A stretch of 64,000 nt of DNA, from assembly GCF_963676685.1 (NCBI RefSeq), contig NC_092345.1, positions 24,761,585 to 24,825,584 on the forward strand, read 5' to 3'. The notes beneath the pieces were generated by a model. It ran no database searches. It was not told the DNA's origin and saw only the letters and a program-made list of their open reading frames with translations. The DNA is from Mytilus edulis (Eukaryota; Mollusca; Bivalvia; Mytilida; Mytilidae). Of this stretch, positions 1 through 12,462 are shown one piece after another; positions within the stretch are counted from its first letter, which is position 1, and each line of letters opens with the position of its first letter. The position numbers and the translations under genes are program-made.

Positions 1-621
1 TGAAAATTAAAGCACCTGATGTGTATGGGACCACGTGGAACCCAACCACTGAGAGCACCGTATTGCAATCCAGTTTCTTAGCGATTTCGAAAGAGGTGAA
101 GGACTCACGAAGGTCATGATTGTATACAACTTATCGTCCAGAGTTTTCCAAAAGTGTTTCATGAATTGGTGACTGTTTTGTAAGAGATATCCCTACCTTT
201 GTAAAGTTACTGCCTGTGTCTGCAATCAACTAGGGTTTCGAAAGAAATTTAAATATTTACACATCATTCTTTAATTAGACATAAGTATGCTACTATAACT
301 GCAAGGTGCTAGTTACCGGTACATCAAACTTCATCCCTAATGTCGAGTTCAATTGAAAAACGATTTATTGCAATTGTCAATTTACAGCAATCCCTGTAAT
401 CTATCTAGGGTTGAATATTTTAGGAAGCTAAGATTACGAAATAGCATTAACGAAAAACTTTTTAATGACTGTCATTGCTGTATTTAACTGAAAAATGAAT
501 TCACTTTACACCACTCTTATACACTGTCAGTACCATAGGCGCCATGCCGATTTTTTAAAGCTTTACAACTTTTAAGAAAAATAACGTTTGATCAATTAAG
601 AAGTGTAGTAAAAAGGTAAAC
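1..621. other. no recognisable gene
   Basis: AT-rich sequence with no ORF or motif I can assign. The first 170 bases have an open frame on the minus strand, but I do not recognise the product. Confidence 0.4.
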
Positions 622-1118
622 GGACAGAAAGTCACAGGACAAAAAGTCACAGGACATAAAGTCACAAATTTGATAGGACAAAAAGTCACAGGACAAAAAG
701 TCACAAATATTTTTTTGACAATTGTTCAAATATATTTTGAAATATTTTCTTTTTATTACATATAATCATTTGTAAGTTAAGGAAATAGCTCATAAACCTT
801 GATAAATGAAAATGTATTAAATTTTAATCATGCAAAGGATATTTTTATTGGCAAAATGAAGTCATTTAGGTACTAAGTCACTTTGACATTTTGTTTTCAT
901 AACAATTACTTGATCGTTATTTATATTTATTGAGAAGATTTTTATTACAAAGTTGCTTGAAACATAAAACTTCAAGAGAAATACAAAAAAATATTTTCAA
1001 AATAAATGTTTTCTTGTTCAAACAAAAATAATCTCAAAACTGAATTGTGACTTTTTGTCCTGTGACTTTTGGTCTGTGACTTTTTGTCCGTGACTTCTTG
1101 TCCTGTGACTTTCTGTCC
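622..1118. mobile_element. foldback element with GGACAAAAAGTCACA arrays at both ends
   Basis: The left end (622-710) carries about five imperfect copies of the 15-base motif GGACAAAAAGTCACA, some adjacent and some spaced. The right end (1047-1118) carries about five copies of its reverse complement (GTGACTTTTTGTCC). The roughly 330 bases between are AT-rich and non-coding. The two ends form a long inverted repeat built from a short tandem motif, the layout of a foldback or MITE-like non-autonomous element. No clear target-site duplication is seen, and there is no empty site in this window. Confidence 0.7.
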
Positions 1119-4100
1119 TACATGCTAGTCAAAACTGTCAAAAGAATGGAAAGCTCCATTAAAAATACATAATTTATCTACACCTTAACTCCAAAAGACC
1201 GAAATGAAACTAGATTTGACTATGTGTATGTTATTAAGGTAGCAATAGACTTTTAAATGTTCAGAGAAGCTTGAACTTTTAAGTTGTGGTAATAATATGA
1301 TTGTTTATTATTTGAATCTCTGTGCAGCCTACGGCCCTGAATGTAGAAGCATTTATAACTTCATTCGTAAGAACCTGTGTATGACATCATACATTAGTGT
1401 CTCCGAAAACAAACCTCTTTTTGATACCAAAAGTTCGTTTCTTATTATAGAAATAGGCAATTTTGTAATCCTTTTATTAATTTCTAATTTATTTTCAAAA
1501 AACAAAGAAAGTCTACAAATTGGTTACTATGAGATTGTCTCAGTTTTTCAAGTGGTTGGAATCTCATCAATTCAACAGTGTTTGTAACTTTCTTAAATAT
1601 TGGTACATTAAAATGATTTAAATCACTCTTCATTTTTTTTTTCATAGCAGGATATTCTAGTGAGAGAAATGATAAGAGTGGTGGGAGACATAATATGACT
1701 GAGAATAAGGACAAAACTATCCCCTATTCAACGGTTTTAGTTCTTATCGTAGTAAGGTATTACACCAATTCATACTGACCGCCACAAAATAGCTCAATAA
1801 TGTTGAAAGTGACATTCACCACTAACCAATCAACCTCTTTTTGTACAGGGAGTAAGAAATATTATAGGGTAAAACCAACTCATTAGAAATACAAGGATTG
1901 TACTTTTTAAGCCTGTGTTTATAGAGGAAAAGAATCCCACTTCAATGTTTTGATTTTGATAATCTAGCATAGAAGCATTTTTATTAACCTAAACTGGATA
2001 GAAATCAAAGTATACCCTGACTTATCTGGATTTTTGTAACACCATAGATATCTAAAGTCTATAGCTTGTTTTTTTTTTTTTGGCAGTACTAAATGGATTC
2101 ACAATATTATCTACAATGTAAATAAAAATAAAAATGTCAATACTGTATTTCTTTTGTAAATGTAAATGTGGTAAGCAAAACAGTCATGTCAAGGTGAATG
2201 AATGTCCATCGATGTAATTAATTACTATGATTGTTAGTCAGACCTTTCATTTTAAGACGTTTTGAGACCTTCTAATCACACTAAAGCAGATATCAAGTGA
2301 CTGATAAAAATTACTTTTACCCAACTTTAGATAGTAACTTGACTTAAATCTTTGAAAATAAGTAACACAATTTACACTATATAGAGATGACAATCGATTG
2401 CAATACAAAACGAAGGACTTGGTAACTTTATGATAATTAAATGATTTCAAACTTGTTCTTTAATCACCTGAGATCATTCGGAAATAAACATGAACAGATA
2501 GTTCGTTGTTTTTTTTTACTCATAAAAAATAATCATCGCCTTAACTATCTTTTGTCGTGATGGCTAGCTGGAGATACCAGAAAATTTAGCAAAAATACCA
2601 AACCCTGAGAAACTTCCTGTTTGAAGGAAAACACACTTGTTAAAAATTGTCCTTCTCTTTGTTTATATCGAAAGTAGATGGAAAGTTAATAATAACAAGT
2701 GCAAAACACTTTTCTAGAGTAGAGCGGAAACTTCACACCCGAACTTTCGTTTTCATAGTTATCAAGTTTACTGGGAAAATAAGGAGTGATTCTTAATTAA
2801 TTAGGACGTAACACACTTGTATACTAGAAAGCGAGTGGGTAGAACTGAAATACAAAGTCAGATGTAATGCATAAGGAAATGAGATGAATATGATATGTAA
2901 TTTCTTCCAAAATGTTTTTTTTTTGTTTATTTTATTTATGATACTGAATTTCATTGGATTGATTATGAAAAATAACTGACCAAAGCTAAATGGCTTATAA
3001 ATTGTAACCGAAGACGGGCGTTTATTTGGTAACATGTGGTAGAGCATTTCGAAAATAAAGGCAACAGTAGTACATGTATACCGCTGTTCAAAAACCATAA
3101 ATTGATAGAGAGAAAAAAAATCCTGGTTTGAATATAAAATCGAGGGAAACACATCAACTATGAGAGAAAAACAACGAAACAACAGAAACGCTGAAGAGCA
3201 ACAATAAACCAAACGACAATGCAACACTCACAGATATAATCGAAGTAGTAAAATCTTAATAAAATTTAAAAATAAATAAACATGTATGATTAATAACATA
3301 ACCTCAACATTACGTAGTCTCACACTAGTGATGGTAGTATGTTAACAAGTAAAAGTGTTTTCTAATGGATTAATTAAAGGTGCCTCCTACCTATACCTTT
3401 TCTTATGTTTAACAGAACCTGTATTACCAAAAAAAATAGAAGTACGATTCCGTATGTCCTCTGAATTTCTATGAATGAACTCGTACCTTATCTCATTGAA
3501 ATCAAATTTACCCTCGGTGATCATGAGTTAAATCTTCTCTTCAAAAATATCAACGTCAGAATGATGATTTTACCAGAAAAGTATCAGAAAACCATTTCAT
3601 TGAGACTTTCAATGAATACATACGTGTAACGATGTGTAACGGTAGCAGTGTTATTTAGAAATGTTATGATAACGTTAATTCACAATACATGTTTGGTAAT
3701 GGTTTTATCACCTACATTTGTATCTATATATTTACAGAACAGGAAATGAAAAGAATACTCCAACTCAAGGCACACATTTTTGTGCTGTTGTATGTGGTTA
3801 TCAAAGAACTGAAAGAGATTATTTTCTATTCAAGACTGTTTTATTTGCTGTAAATGTTGAAAAATTGGAATGTAAAAACCACTCTGCGCAAGAATGTCAA
3901 ATCACTTCAGACGTCTCATTTTTGTTTATTTGCATGGCTTTTATGAATGTTAACCATAAACGTATACTCTAACTCTTTCTATATCTCCTACATCTGTAAG
4001 TTGTGTCGATATATTTTTCAGTTTGAATGTTTTTCCAGTCAATTTTTTCTGTTGTGTTATCTGTTGCTGGATAGGTATTCCACTATTATCTCTTTTGATT

Positions 4101-4490
4101 ATCTGACAACACAGTTCCTATTGTTTGCGTGTCGATGGCATATGCAACCATTATGCAGTTGGATTTTTGCAGACGATCAAGTTTTATTTGGTGTTTTTTC
4201 TCATGGGGAAATGTTCCCAGTCTACTATTTCCTTATGGTTATAGTTTTTGTGGAGATAATTTCCCAGTCTTTTCATTAGTTTTTTGTTATCATATTTGTG
4301 GGATGTTTCCCCAGTCTGCCTTTTCTTGACAACATATGTGACAAAAATACTGTACAAATAAACAAAAATCACTCAGGACAAAGAAATACATGATAGATAA
4401 TATTATAGTGCATAAAACATGTAAACCACAGACTAACTACGGACACCTTCCATTATTTTACGACAGAGCACTAGTACACCACAAAGGAAT
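1119..4490. other. non-coding stretch, no gene recognised
   Basis: Only short ORFs without recognisable domains. The best is 3738-3972 (+), which is open directly after an acceptor-like TTTACAG and runs about 78 codons with several cysteines. I cannot assign it, and it may be chance. Around 4200-4320 the phrase TTTCCCAGTCT recurs three times with variation. Otherwise AT-rich. Confidence 0.35.
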
Positions 4491-4494
4491 TTTT

Positions 4495-4700
4495 AACTGT
4501 GCGAGGTCTAGCTAGTTATAAACCCAGGTTTAATTCACTATTTTCTACTTTAAAAAAATGTCTATTCAAGGTCAGGTATATGACAGGTGTTATCTATTTG
4601 TTTAATGTGTTTGAGCTTTTAATTTGATTATCAACATTCCGTTATGATTTTTCCTCAGAGTTCAACCTTTTGGTGATTTTACTCCATACTGCATTTATGT
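4495..4700 (+). repeat. dispersed repeat, diverged copy (TAGCTATAAAACCAGGTT family)
   Basis: Diverged copy of a repeat also present at 25915-26055, 27395-27775, 47000-47375 and, inverted, at 54380-54538. Landmarks in order are a TAGCTA...AAACCAGGTTT start, TTTTCTAC, AATGTCTATTCAAGGTCAGG, TTAATGTGTTTGAGC and a CTCAGAGTTCA tail. It carries no convincing ORF. The family is probably a retroposon, since other copies sit inside unrelated repeats. Confidence 0.6.
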
Positions 4701-5485
4701 GCGGTGTAATATTTACAGTAGATATTGATATTCTGATAATGGTGTCAAATTGCTCGTTTTGTCAAAATGGTATAGTTATTTCCCTCTAAAAATTGCATTT
4801 CACAATAAGTCTTATCAAACTAACAATTTAGATTTTGTCAAAACTACTACATCTATCAGAACGTATTTATTTGATCATGCTGCTTGTATGGCTGTGTTTG
4901 GTATGGCAGATAATTCAGATGGTCTAGTAATGTTTAGAAATAAGCAATGTGTTAAGTATTGAAAAAGTAGTAAAATTTATTATATCCTTTCGTTTGGGAT
5001 AAATATTATAATAATAGAGTAATGCTACGGCATTGCGAAAATTGCTATGTATTGGGTATTTATTCTAGCGGGATTCCTGGTTATAATTCATCCACGAATC
5101 CAGGGATTGAACTATTTGACTGTATGTCACATTCGTCGTAATGATACAGTTATGTTTATTCGAAAGACACTTAACGTCCTGAACCAACGGCATCTATACA
5201 AAGCTTGGGAATACTATGCAACAGATGGTTTACACCATACGACACAAAATATTTCGAGGTTGAGTTCACATTTGCCATTCTTTCCACCATGTCTTACGAT
5301 TCGACAACACTAGTTGCTGAAATAGTTTCGATCAGTCAAAACATGCATTGACATAGTGGACAATAAAATTTATGATGAATTTATTGACGAATGGTCGTTT
5401 GATTTTCATTTTTATAATATTCTTTACGCTAATCAGCACACCATCAGAATCAGTTTATTGCTGTAATACCGGTACATAGTCACAG
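4701..5485 (+). other. short unassigned ORFs
   Basis: Two short open frames on the + strand (4750-4962, 70 codons; 5047-5313, 88 codons). The second begins with a hydrophobic stretch (YWVFILAGFLVII). Neither matches a family I recognise. They lie immediately upstream of a B30.2 fragment and could be remnants of a diverged neighbour gene or chance ORFs. Confidence 0.25.
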
Positions 5486-5699
5486 TTTGGAATCATCAAG
5501 CATTAAAATTACTGGAAGATTCGTATTCTTTGTCAATATGAAGTGTAAAGAGTTTTCAGTCAGTGACAAAGAAGGTTGGGAAATAAAACACACATTTGAA
5601 AGAGTGAGCTCAGCTGAGGTCATGTGTCCAATATTTGTTGTTGACCAGCCAGGTGATGTGGAAGTAAAACTAGAAATGTCGTATTACCACGAATTTTAG
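5486..5699 (+). pseudogene. C-terminal part of a divergent B30.2/SPRY exon
   Basis: About 70 codons ending in TAG align with the last third of the B30.2 exons of genes A-E. They share GRFVFFVNM (family GKLGFFVNM), EFSVSDK (family EFSVIDK), HTFERVSSAEVMC (family FTFTKVVSADQLC), VKLEMSYYHEF (family TKLEIMYSYDF) and the stop position. It lacks the PRY half, the VGVAS core and the conserved tail after YDF, and differs at many positions, so it is an older or different member of the family. An acceptor-like CACAG precedes the open frame at 5481-5485, so a genuine small exon cannot be excluded. No exon 1 equivalent is visible upstream. I read it as a relic marking the left edge of the family's range. 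Confidence 0.6.
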
Positions 5700-6714
5700 C
5701 ACTGTCCTTTCGATAATGTTATTGTTTAATTTTTCCAAATGTTTTTTTTTTTTCTTAATTCGAATGAATAAAGCAATATGAACGATTCTAACCATGTAAC
5801 CAAAAACTATCAAGCAATTGTTCGTAAACATCTTTTTTAAAGGTAAGATATTACTATGATCACTTGCTTGCGATTTCATGCAAAAAGCCACAATTGCAAA
5901 AAGTGTCCATCATATTAATCAATTACTTTTATTGTGGTTGCAAAAACATACCAAAGGTACAAAGCTTATTATTTTGTATGCCAATCACGCGTAAGGACTA
6001 TATAAGACTCTCTAAGGCATTCAAAACAAAGAAAAAAAGAAAAACCAAATCAATTATGAACTTTCGGATGATCAATAAAAAATAAAAAATGTATTATTCC
6101 AAATTGCTTTTTGTCCGGTTTTAAAAAATCTCAGGGTTTTGTATGATTATTTTTATTAACTGTAAATGTACAACAAATAACAGTATCAAAACAATCGCAT
6201 GCCAAAACAGGAGTGTTGACTAATTGGAAAATATACCAATCGTTTTGATCATTTATTTTGCATATTGATTGATTGATTAATTCCTGTTGCTTTTCTATTC
6301 TGAAAGCAGCTTCTGTTACACATTGTGCTTGGACATTTTTCATGAGCCTACGTTCTTGAAACCACCTGCATAACACGTTTTGAGAAACAAACTCGCAGTT
6401 ATTATGTCATAAGAAGTCATAAGAATAGACATCGGCATAACAACAGATTAAGTATTATTACCTTACCTACACTAAATGGAAGCTTTCTTTCAATTGGTTA
6501 AGTATTGATGTCTGGCTACATCTTAAAAACTCAAACTAGATAAAAGATCCTAATTTGAACTCTCAAATAACTCGTTATAACTGTTAACTTGTTGATTCCT
6601 TATATTAAAAAAAACGTATTCTTATAGTTTACTAGTAAAATTGATTTTGCTTTTTACTAAATTTAAAAGAGGCGAAACATACCAGAGAGATATTCAAACT
6701 CATGAGTCGAAAAT
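5700..6714. other. no assigned gene
   Basis: AT-rich. A minus-strand ORF at 6131-6376 (81 codons) begins with a basic, Glu/Gln-rich segment (RWFQERRLMKN, then FRIEKQQELINQS), which looks more protein-like than random. I cannot name it. Confidence 0.3.
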
Positions 6715-7190
6715 AAATCTATAACGCCATGGCTGAAAAATTAACAGAACCAACAGACAATAGTGCAAAAACCTAACATACAAAACTAAAGACTGCGCGA
6801 CACGACCCCGCCTTTAACTAGGGTAATCTGAAGTGATCTGGAAGGTTAAATCTGCTTCACGTGTTGCTCATGTTAGTACAAATTCAGATATAATTTTAAT
6901 TCATTATGTTACGTTTGTGAAAAGGGGACGGGATTGTAGCTACTACATTTGGATCATATCCGCTTTCATCTGTGAAGCGAATATTCCGTAACGGTCAACC
7001 TACTTAAAATGGCGTCCGTAGAACTTACGAAGAGACGATTTCAACTCCATGGAACTTTTGGTTTGTAGAGTCCTTTTAAGCATAACCTGGAAAATTTACA
7101 ATTGATTAGCTAAAATTATTTCTTTTGTTGTAAAGTTTTGTTTGCAACCGACACTCATTTTGAATTGCTAGATATTTGTCAAGACATTTC
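6715..7190 (-). mobile_element. reverse-transcriptase C-terminal relic (antisense)
   Basis: Read on the minus strand, 7078-6950 encodes ELKSSLRKFYGRH, then VDRYGI and SQM. This is the conserved end of the reverse transcriptase whose fuller copy lies at 53857-54787. The 3' tail of the element follows down to about 6715. A stop interrupts the frame between GRH and VDRYG, so the copy is dead. Related antisense pieces are at 21520, 22160, 31490 and 43970. Confidence 0.7.
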
Positions 7191-8500
7191 TTTACTTTCT
7201 TTTTAAGCACTTCCTGTATGAAGTCAGCCTAATATGAAACGGAACTAGTCCGAAAGAAAAGGGGAACGGTAAGTTCTCATTCGAATGCCGATTTATGTTT
7301 TCAAAACAACATCCTTCAAACGTAACAAATGTGTTGCTAATCAAGAAAGAAAGTATTTTCAAAATGTTAGTTACAGAGAATGTTTTCTTGAATCAGATTG
7401 ATTTTTTTATGAAAAAGTAACCAAAACGTTAAAACAAACTTATTCAGGTAATGAAAAATTGCTAATTTTGTTATTAATATTAATTCACTCATAGCGTCTT
7501 TGCATCGTAAATAAACATATTTACTCCAAAACCAGCTGCTGGCATGGTATCAATATGGGTTATCTTCGCCACATATATTTTATTATGATCTGATACTAAA
7601 CCCTAGTAGTGCTTTTTTTATTCATGTATCACAGAAAAGCCCACGCCAGCGCGGCCTGAAAAACACTTGAGATGTTTATGGTGTTTCTGAAACTGTTGTT
7701 TTGCACTGATGCTTTATGTCGATAGTTTTGATAAGTTTGTCAGTTCTTCTTTCATATTAGTTTAAATGTCTCATTAGTAGCTGCTGTTTTGATGTTACAC
7801 ATATGATCCTAGAATGGACGGAATAACTCAGGAGAAGAATAAGACAACCTAGAACAATGATGAATTAAACATTTCTCAGTGGTGCTAGTTTGTAGTATTT
7901 CTCTGTTTTTCCAAACGCTCGAGTCTCTGATAATTTAAAACATTTCTTCAGTCTTGCAAGTTTTAAAATATTGTTTTGTGGTTTGAGTCCTGTCACTGTC
8001 TGACACGGGTGCTCCGAGAAAGGACGAACTTTCTAAGATAAGAAGAAAACAAGCTATTAATATAACGTATTTCTTCGTGTTTGTTGTATTTTTTTTTCTT
8101 TTTTGAGTTGTGCAAGTTTGAAAAGTGATGCAGGTTGTAATAATTATTGAGACTGTTTGAATGGACCGAGTTTTCCTTGGGCCTAGTTGTCATAAATTCA
8201 AGACAAATTGCTCACAAAATCATTTCCAAATTTAATAGTAAAGATTGCCATTTTGAACAGAATCGTTGGTAACCTTTTCGGTCACCGGAATCGGATTTTT
8301 TTTAGAACGGAGTATTACGGTGCGTACTGCTATGTGTTTGGTTACTCTACATTTGCTAGAGGTATAGGGTCTCCCAAAACATGTTTATCCCCAACGCATG
8401 TTTGAATATATCTCAAGTAAGTCTTGTATATTATTTTTAATTTCGATTCAATCATATGTTTAGTGTAACGTCCATTTCATTGAAAAAGTACACATTTTGT
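7191..8500. other. diverged repeat remnants, no gene
   Basis: Contains a weak copy of the 'GTCTTTGCATCG..AAC' retroelement end (about 7490-7640; compare 20515-20610). No coding region recognised. Confidence 0.35.
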
Positions 8501-8504
8501 TAAG

Positions 8505-8650
8505 GAGCCAGCTGAAGCCCGTCTCTTGATGCGGAATTTTCTCGCTGTGTTGAAGATTCATTTATGGCATTCATCTGTTTTCTGCCATTCGGTCGGGTTG
8601 TTGTCACAGTGATACATTCCCGTTTTTCCATTGCTAATTTTTTTTAACCT
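8505..8650 (+). repeat. fragment of retroelement 3' tail
   Basis: Shares GGAGCCAGCTGAAG, a TCTCGCT block, GGTTGTTGTC and CATTCCC in order with the ends of the longer copies at 21020-21165 and 43485-43620. Only the last part of that repeat is present, and it is well diverged. Confidence 0.55.
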
Positions 8651-9011
8651 TCAAGCGATGTCATATTTTTAGGGAATAACTATAATACCGCATCCCACCA
8701 AGCATCTAAACTTTTCGATAGACTTTTAAGAGTCATTTGATTACTTGAGTACTGTCGAGAATCATGGTCGAGTATTCGAGTACCACATTTCAAATCTTTT
8801 CACATCACTAATTTGATCTTAAAATTGTATGAATGAATAAGTTGATTTGATATCTTACCTTTAATATACATTTAGAAAACAAAAATTAAACAACTGAAAT
8901 ATAAGACAGGTCATGTAAGACCAAACAATAAACACATGTGAGAACAAACAACATCAAACGAACTCGACTTTACCGAAAATACATAATTAAAACAAAAACA
9001 GAAATAATAAA

Positions 9012-9575
9012 ATTGAGAATGGAAATGGGGAATGTGTAAAAGAGACAACAACCCGACCAAATAAAAAACAGCAGCAGAGGGTCACCAACAGGTCTTCAAT
9101 GTAGCGAGAAATTCTCGCACCCGGAGGCGTCCTTCAGCTGGCCCCTTAACAAATATATACTAGTCCAGTGATAATGAACGCCATACTAATTTCCAAATTG
9201 TACACAAGAAACTAAAATTAAAATAATACAAGATTAACAAAGGCCAGAGGCTCCTGACTTGGGACAGGTGCAAAAATGCGGCGGGGTTAAACATGTTTGT
9301 GAGATCTCAACCCTCCCCCTATACCTCTAACCAATGTAGAAAAGTAAACGCATAACAATACGCAAATTAAAATTCAGTTCAAGAGAAGTCCGAGTCTGAT
9401 GTCAGAAGATGTAACCAAAGAAAATAAACAAAATGACAATAATACATAAATAACAACAGACTACTAGCAGTTAACTGACATGCCAGCTCCAGACTTCAAT
9501 TAAACTGACTGAAAGATTATGATTTCATCATATGAACATCAGGCACAATCCTTCCCGTTAGAGGTTTAGTATCAT
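9012..9575 (-). repeat. retroelement 3' tail, inverted copy
   Basis: Reverse complement of the repeat at 20588-21165, 30730-31150 and 43065-43625. On the minus strand it starts near GATACTAAACC..CTAACGGG (9575) and ends in CCCCATTTCCATTCTCAAT (9012). It is the only copy in inverse orientation and lies just outside the left edge of the duplicated units. Confidence 0.75.
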
Positions 9576-9689
9576 ACAGACAACTGTGCATAAAATCACT
9601 CACCTGACCGATACGTAAAACAATTGTCATGGTAACAAAAGATATATTCGTCGAAATCATACAACATAGGTTTTCAATTTTAGTAAGGC

Positions 9690-10502
9690 TGACAATATAA
9701 CCACCTTAAAGAGATCGGAAACGCTTTTATTTTTAGTGTTCTAACATACTGTTGGCAAGTGTTTTGTAAGCAATAGACACCTATGTAAATCACAGCTTTT
9801 CATAAATAAAATTTTGATGAATTTCTGCTTATATCTGGTCGTGTTCTGTGTCATTTTTCATTAAAAGACATTAAGGTTGGTGAATTGCCTGTAAGCTGGA
9901 TTTACAACTGAAAACCAACTCTTAAGATTTTGAAATCAACTAAACATGTTTCATGCTGTATTTCAAATCGTAATGGAATATATTCTTCCAATACGAAGCA
10001 GATTGAAATATGTATAAGAATTACAGGGTTAAAGTAGAAATATGACACTCTGTTCATTTCCTGCTATGTAGAATAAGATGCCCTATAATCCACACTCAAA
10101 TATCGATAGAAAATCAACCCCTTTTTGTGTTTCTGTCGAAAGACAATACAATAACAAATAAGATACCCGAGATACACTGGATGCATTACACAACCCGGAA
10201 CATTATAGTTCAGTTGCACATCAACAGACAGAATATAAAGTGAAATTAATTCAACGATTGACATTCTTTTCTGCATGCAGAATAATGACTGGGCAACAAA
10301 AGATGAACTGAACGGTTTGATCATTCGAATCAAGGTGCGCACTTACTTTTATATATGGTGCAGCGACGCATGGTAATGCAATATTTTTACCTTATTGGGT
10401 TTATTTTCCTCTCACCTGATCATTATAGTCAGAACGTTGATCAACTTGATAATCAAAAGATTAGTAATTTATACAGCGAGATCGCATGTTACTAGAAAAC
10501 TA
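9690..10502. other. 5' flank of repeat unit A
   Basis: Non-coding sequence repeated at the head of each B30.2 unit (21836 in B, 31147 in C, 44290 in D). A recurring landmark is GGCTGACAATATAA followed by CTAACATACTGTTGGCAA. In A and D this flank is uninterrupted near 10010 and 44605. In B and C a reverse-transcriptase fragment is inserted there. Confidence 0.6.
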
Positions 10503-10590
10503 AAATTCATTTTCAATTTGAAACGAAAAGAATTGTCTTTCATTGACAAGGAAACTATGAAAGTATAGCACACATTTCCTCTGTGGTCCT
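10503..10590 (+). pseudogene. B30.2 exon relic upstream of gene A
   Basis: Translates as KFIFNLKRKELSFIDKE, TMKV, stop, HTF, matching the FFVNMNRNEFSVIDKDSSKI..FTF core of the family. The best parallel is the scrap at 5486-5699 (VFFVNM..KEFSVSDKE..HTF). An in-frame TAG breaks it. The equivalent positions in units B, C and D keep only about 16 codons of it (KFIFNLKRKELS) before a shared deletion, so unit A holds the oldest form. Confidence 0.6.
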
Positions 10591-11124
10591 AAAATGGTGT
10601 AAAGGATTGAAGAAATCAATCAAAATATACTGGTGCTAGTTGGATTTCTTATCAAGTAGAAAATATAGATCTGTACAAGTAATGCATGAAATAATATAAC
10701 AAGCAAAGAAATAGCCCTTTTATTGCTTATCGTCATTTCAAATTCCAAGTTAGGCCTTCAATATGAAACAAATAATCTTAACTCACTTCAAGCTTAAAAC
10801 GGCCTTGTATAGTTTTGAGCAGAATATTTTTTAAGCTGATGGTCTCGCCAACTCTATGATTTGAAGACTATATAGCTAACGTGTCGTAATAAATAAAACA
10901 AATCTGGCAAACAAATCAAACATTTATTTCATGATTTAGCCTCCGTATTATCTTGATTTCACACGACATGTGAACGGAAGAAACCGCGAACCAAAAAATA
11001 ATATAATTGTAATTTTGAAAAAAAAACCATTGAAGTCGCGTAAATGACCGTCTGTGAGAATCCCCAAAAAATCAACAAAACCTACGATACCTCATCTGTT
11101 TGTTGACGCACGTTATCATGCAAA
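10591..11124. other. conserved upstream region of gene A
   Basis: Non-coding sequence shared with units B, C and D (for example 22985-23525, 36030-36215 and 45120-45665). In unit A it is cut at 11125 by the insertion described next. Confidence 0.5.
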
Positions 11125-11580
11125 TGGGACAATACCCCTAATGCGCCTTGAAATGAGGAACACAAAAGTCACGTGTAAACAAAAAATCTCTGTGTAGTGA
11201 TATTTGACACATTTCTATGATAAACAAATGACTGAGCTGAACCATTAGTGTTAATTTAGAAAGTAAGGGAACACAGAATAAATGTGTAAAAACCATGGAG
11301 CTATTAAATGTGTTCAAAGTATTAAAATTTCAAAGAACTTATTGTGTTATAAATGGGATTTTTTACCATGAGGAGCCACATCGCAAAAGGATACTCGGGG
11401 TTTGCTAAATTACGGAAAAATGAATCACACTTCGTACCCCGAAAATTTAACCACATATGTAAAAATGTCTCAGCTTCGAAACAAGCCATCATACATACGC
11501 AAGTTTACGATATGGGCTGAGCAACAGAAGAAAACGTTACCATTACGGCCTATGGAGAAACAATTGCGCATATTGCCCCA
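11125..11580 (+). repeat. left terminal direct repeat
   Basis: 456 bp, identical by eye to 13325-13779 apart from one extra A in an A-run (AAACAAAAAATC against AAACAAAAATC). Such identity, greater than that between the surrounding units, suggests recent insertion or conversion between the two ends. Confidence 0.8.
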
Positions 11581-12462
11581 TCTTCTAAGAAAAGATCCAG
11601 AGATATCTGAAGATAATTTCACCTTGTACACCACAGAAAATTGTGAAAATGATGGTTAGTAGTTTTTTATTTATACCTAGTTATCATAAATGATTTAAGA
11701 TAAATATTATTGATACAGAACAGCAAAAATTCAATAAAATTTTCGCTTTTAAAATGAATTACTGGCACGGGGCTGAACACTTTTTTTAGGCACAATCATA
11801 ACTTTGTTTACCCCCGAGAGATCCGAAGGAATTGTTTATTCAATTGAAAAAGACAAGAAAAAACTTACATGTAATATAAATAAATTGTAAGTAAACATGA
11901 CACAATATAGTCTTTGTTATGTAATTATCACTCTGGTCTACAGGAATAGCTGATAACCAAGGGAGATAACACACTTCACACGAGTAAAGTGAACTTTAGC
12001 ACATGTGCTTTTATCCAATGATTTGACCCTGGTCAGTGGTTATCATATGCATATAAACAGGAAAAAAAACCATGTACAGGTATTAAGAAAATCATGAATT
12101 ACTATTGTTAATGCACACGAGCAAAACACAAGATATTGTCATTTCTCAGTGAAAAAGGGGGAGGGTCAAACCTTCTTGAAAACAATATTGCTATTCAACT
12201 ACATGTATTAAGCTAGTTAGCTACTACTCATTGCTTCTAATATAAACAGATTAAATGAAGGTGGCTAAGCCACAAGGGAGAAGCATTTTTCTTTCTTTGT
12301 GATAAAACTTTCAAGAATTAGATTTTTCTCTCTCAATAATACTTATGTATTTAAATTAAATGATAACACAGCCTGAGTAAATTTTTTTGTCTTATTTCAG
12401 TTCCAGACATATCATTACTTTTAAACATGCGATGGCAAACTAAAGGTTTTAAAAAGTCCTGA
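11372..12462 (+). CDS. possible two-exon ORF carried inside the LTR-like insertion
   Basis: An open frame runs from 11372 across the left repeat boundary to 11654, where GATG|GTTAGT looks like a donor. A good acceptor (CTTATTTCAG, 12391-12400) restores the frame, giving PDISLLLNMRWQTKGFKKS and a stop at 12460-12462. The spliced frame would be about 114 codons, basic and polar (SYIRKFTIWAEQQKKTL, LRPMEKQLRILP). In the right repeat the same ORF is cut by the flank and ends at a stop at 13837. I do not recognise the protein. Coding is weakly supported: the first codon is unclear, and an ATG lies at 11420. Confidence 0.22.

Noticed and set aside
1-170. Open minus-strand frame at the left edge
   Set aside because: Too short and cut by the window edge; I could not match it to any family.
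622-1118. CRISPR-like reading of the GGACAAAAAGTCACA repeats
   Set aside because: Spacing is irregular, copies are imperfect, the arrays are inverted at the two ends, and the genome is eukaryotic.
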